Origin: Batillaria attramentaria
Lineage: Eukaryota; Mollusca; Gastropoda; Batillariidae
Length of the DNA stretch: 64,000 bases
Assembly (NCBI GenBank): GCA_018292915.2
Contig: JACVVK020000037.1
Location: 565,001-629,000 of the forward strand
Reading direction: 5' to 3'
The notes under the pieces are model-generated. The model was not told where the DNA came from. It saw only the letters and a list, made by a program, of their open reading frames with translations, and ran no database searches. Shown here piece after piece: positions 61,725 to 64,000 of the stretch (within the stretch, counting starts at the first letter, position 1; every line of letters starts with the position of its first letter). The position numbers and the translations under genes were made by a program.

Positions 61725-63855
61725 CTACTGGACGTGCACAAGAGGGTCACTTGTTCCCGATTTGTTTGAATTTGTAGAATGAGAATGATGGTGGTGAGGA
61801 GGAGGGGTGGTTTTGCGTTTTTTCATGGCGTGCTCCGCTCCCTTGCTGTCGGTGTCCGTCGTTTCCACCCTGCGTACATAGCTCAGGTAGCTCGGCATAT
61901 GTTCACTGACAAGGCGCTCGAAGTACTCGCGAACCATCTTGCCTGCTTTCCCAACTTCTGAGGTTTCCTGTTGCAAAAAGTGAATTTTAGTAAAAGGTCC
62001 ATTTAAACTACAACATGATACAAATTATGTCATTTTTAAACACAGAGACTAAAATGAAACCTTACTAGCTCCCTTGAACCTGCATTCCTGTACTGTTGCT
62101 TTGATTTTGTCTAACTGTAGTTCTACCAAAGGAAACAGCTTTCACTGGGTGGAGGTAAAACAACAAACAAAACAATAACAAAACAAAACAAAAGTAAATA
62201 TTTTAGGACAATACTGGACATCTCTATCTTCTTTGACTTCGTTCTCTGTCATCACCATTGTACAATAATCTTCATGGCTGTAACACGCATAACATACACC
62301 CACAGGGCACATGACTGAGAGTAGAAAAAAAAGAAAAATTTAAAACTGACAGCGTTGTAGACAGCACAGTTCTTGAAGACAAGGCGAAGGTCATCTAGGA
62401 ATGCTTCCACACTGGCGTAATGGTTGAAATGGTTGCGAGAGAGCATATTTTTGATTTTGGTGAAGTCCATTGGGTTTGTGATGATCTTGTAGTAGTTCGG
62501 CACCTGAAGTGAGCAACAAAATACCCAAGCATCAGTTTTCTGGCAATGTTACTCTGCGTGATGAAGCGAAACACACAACAGTCAACATACTTGCAGTAGC
62601 AGGGTTCGTACAGGATTTTGAGAACAAAATTCAAAGCCTTTTTAAAGACTTTTCAAAGACCAAAAATAACAATTCAAAGACCCTGCTCTCGCAATCCAGT
62701 GTGATCTTAAAATAGCCAGTCACGTGTCACTGCATGCGCTTTGTGACCAACCAGAGTCGACTCGCGAGCGGAGCGAAAGGAAAGGCACAGCGACACGGCC
62801 AGAGACATGCAAACAGTGAGCTGGCCCCGAAAATACAGTCGTGGGGAAAAAAAATCACGGTTTTTCAAAGACATTTTTTCAAAATGTCGAAATTTAAAGA
62901 CTTTCAAAGACTTGAAAAAGGGTCTACAAAATTCCAAGACTTTCAAAGACATTCAATGCCTGTACGAACCCTGTTCAGAGGAGGGGAGGACAAATTTCCG
63001 CCAAAGGTGGAAATCCGCAAAATGGTGGAAGATTTTAAGCCATGCTCTTGAAACAGACACACAGTTCAATGACTCACCGCTCTGTTCACTGGCTCGTGGA
63101 AAGGAATGCTTGACGGATGACAGAAGAGCTCCAGCAAGATACGCTCACACACTTTCAGATCTCGGTCGGACAGGCCTGTTGGAGCTTTGCGCTTGCCATG
63201 ACCTTCTGCCGGGCTATCTTGACCCTCCGCTACCAGCCCTTCTTCACAAAGCGTGCACACGAACGCACCACTGCAATAATTACAAGAGACTCAGTTAGCA
63301 TCTCGTGAGAGACAATGCTTTAATCTGAAACCGGTGTTATATGAAAGAATGTAACCGTGAAACACTGATCACTAAAGGTTTCATCTGTTAAGTCCATTTG
63401 TTGAGAATCAGAGCCTTCAGATTTTCTCATATGTACAGTGCCTCAAAGTTAAACCCTTTGTCACCTGACAAGGACCTGATCATTTCAAAATTAAGTTTAC
63501 CTGTGGAGCTGATCATTTCGAAAGTAAGGTTTCTGCACAGGCAATGTGTAGAAAAGTTTAACATGGTAAATATTCAGTAAAACAGACAACCTACACTGCT
63601 AAAGACACTAATTCCTAACATGATGTGATGTCAGCCACACTTGAAAAGCACAAGAAACAATTTGAAAATGTACCTTGGCACAGCATTCAGAACAGGAACG
63701 TGACACTGAAGATGGTATACACGTGGACACTTGTCGCAGCACAACACGTCACCGCCCTGGTGGCAGGCCGCACAATAATCATCGTTCGGGTCTACTGTAT
63801 CCACTGCCGCTAGCGTGAATCCTGGCATACTGTTGCCTGTAGCATAACCTTTGAC
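61725..63855 (-). CDS. TIF1-family (TRIM24/TRIM33/bonus-like) PHD-bromodomain protein, last four exons
   Basis: Exons are 63855-63674, 63270-63078, 62503-62351 and 61967-61725, giving 256 residues up to the stop; the 5' part lies beyond the right edge. Junction phases agree (0, 2, 0, 0). The PHD finger runs [24 protein letters not shown]...FVCTLC across the first junction, with all eight zinc ligands visible. The bromodomain follows: [24 protein letters not shown], then NCAVYN with the acetyl-lysine-binding asparagine. The protein ends in a basic KKRK and a histidine-serine-rich tail. TIF1 proteins read histone H3 tails as nuclear co-regulators. The bromodomain exon's donor is best placed at GCT/GTCAGT, which keeps family spacing. 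A B-box or RING cannot be checked here. Confidence 0.88.
62600..62973. mobile_element. hAT-like MITE in the TIF1-like gene intron
   Basis: Perfect 15-bp inverted ends, CAGGGTTCGTACAGG, lie at 62600-62614 and 62959-62973. The 8-bp flanks TGCAGTAG and TTCAGAGG match at five positions, fitting an old hAT duplication. The interior repeats TCAAAGACTTT-like motifs. Confidence 0.75.
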
Positions 63856-64000
63856 CTGTTTAAAAAAAAAAGGATGCAAAAAGTTTGATCAATGTGTGGT
63901 TAGCAAAGAAAAATTACAAGTATTATGCTCCACAGTGGTTATGTTCCTTTTCTTAGAAATGTATACTGTTTGCCTGGTGTCCATTAGGAGCAGAAGTGTT

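Overview
The window is eukaryotic, most likely a marine gastropod or other mollusc (inference). The grounds are intron-split genes with GT/AG junctions, dense (CA)n and (GATAA)n microsatellites, a tRNA-headed SINE present in about twenty copies, a 'meta'-type SINE core common in molluscs, and F-type lectin genes. No true tRNA, rRNA, CRISPR or bacterial operon signal was seen.

Positions 1-51400 hold a tandem array of eight minus-strand genes for proteins of the NAT16 / histidine N-acetyltransferase-like (HISAT-like) GNAT family. Each gene has the same three coding exons (about 67-72, 78-80 and 186-214 codons), and both introns lie between codons. In the array's 5'->3' direction (high to low coordinates) they are F (51394-48974), E (45113-38494), D (32139-28894), C (26839-24193), A' (16755-14076), B (11666-9023), A (5163-2552) and the first exon of gene 0 (106-1). 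The last five alternate B-A-B-A-B in type. They lie in a recent segmental duplication: unit 1 starts at position 1 and aligns with unit 2 from 11561 to about 26840. B carries a one-base frameshift. A and A' differ mainly in exon 3. C has a 5' flank of its own.

The duplicated units differ by mobile insertions. A 1.37-kb PIF/Harbinger-like element (6078-7446) is only in unit 1. A 3.2-kb block (17065-20290) and a 1.8-kb element inserted inside a SINE (21511-23343) are only in unit 2. Between and inside genes C-F lie a mariner element with intact termini (34415-35754), a 5'-truncated RTE/BovB-like LINE with a long open frame nested in a SINE within intron 2 of E (39598-42098), hAT-like and long-TIR MITEs, a 91-bp minisatellite and LINE 3' tails.

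Positions 51600-57300 hold F-type (fucose-binding) lectin sequence, also on the minus strand: one copy with a signal peptide and a complete lectin domain (57281-54881), one tandem copy with a 4-base deletion (53837-52785), and an exon relic (about 51772-51640). Positions 61725-63855 hold the last four exons of a TIF1-type (TRIM24/TRIM33/bonus-like) PHD-bromodomain gene that continues past the right edge.

The most interesting theme is the lineage-specific acetyltransferase array: duplicated in pairs, with a hypervariable loop in the C-terminal domain, an apparently dying copy, a possible promoter change at one duplication edge, and insertions that order the events. Enzyme substrates cannot be read from the sequence.
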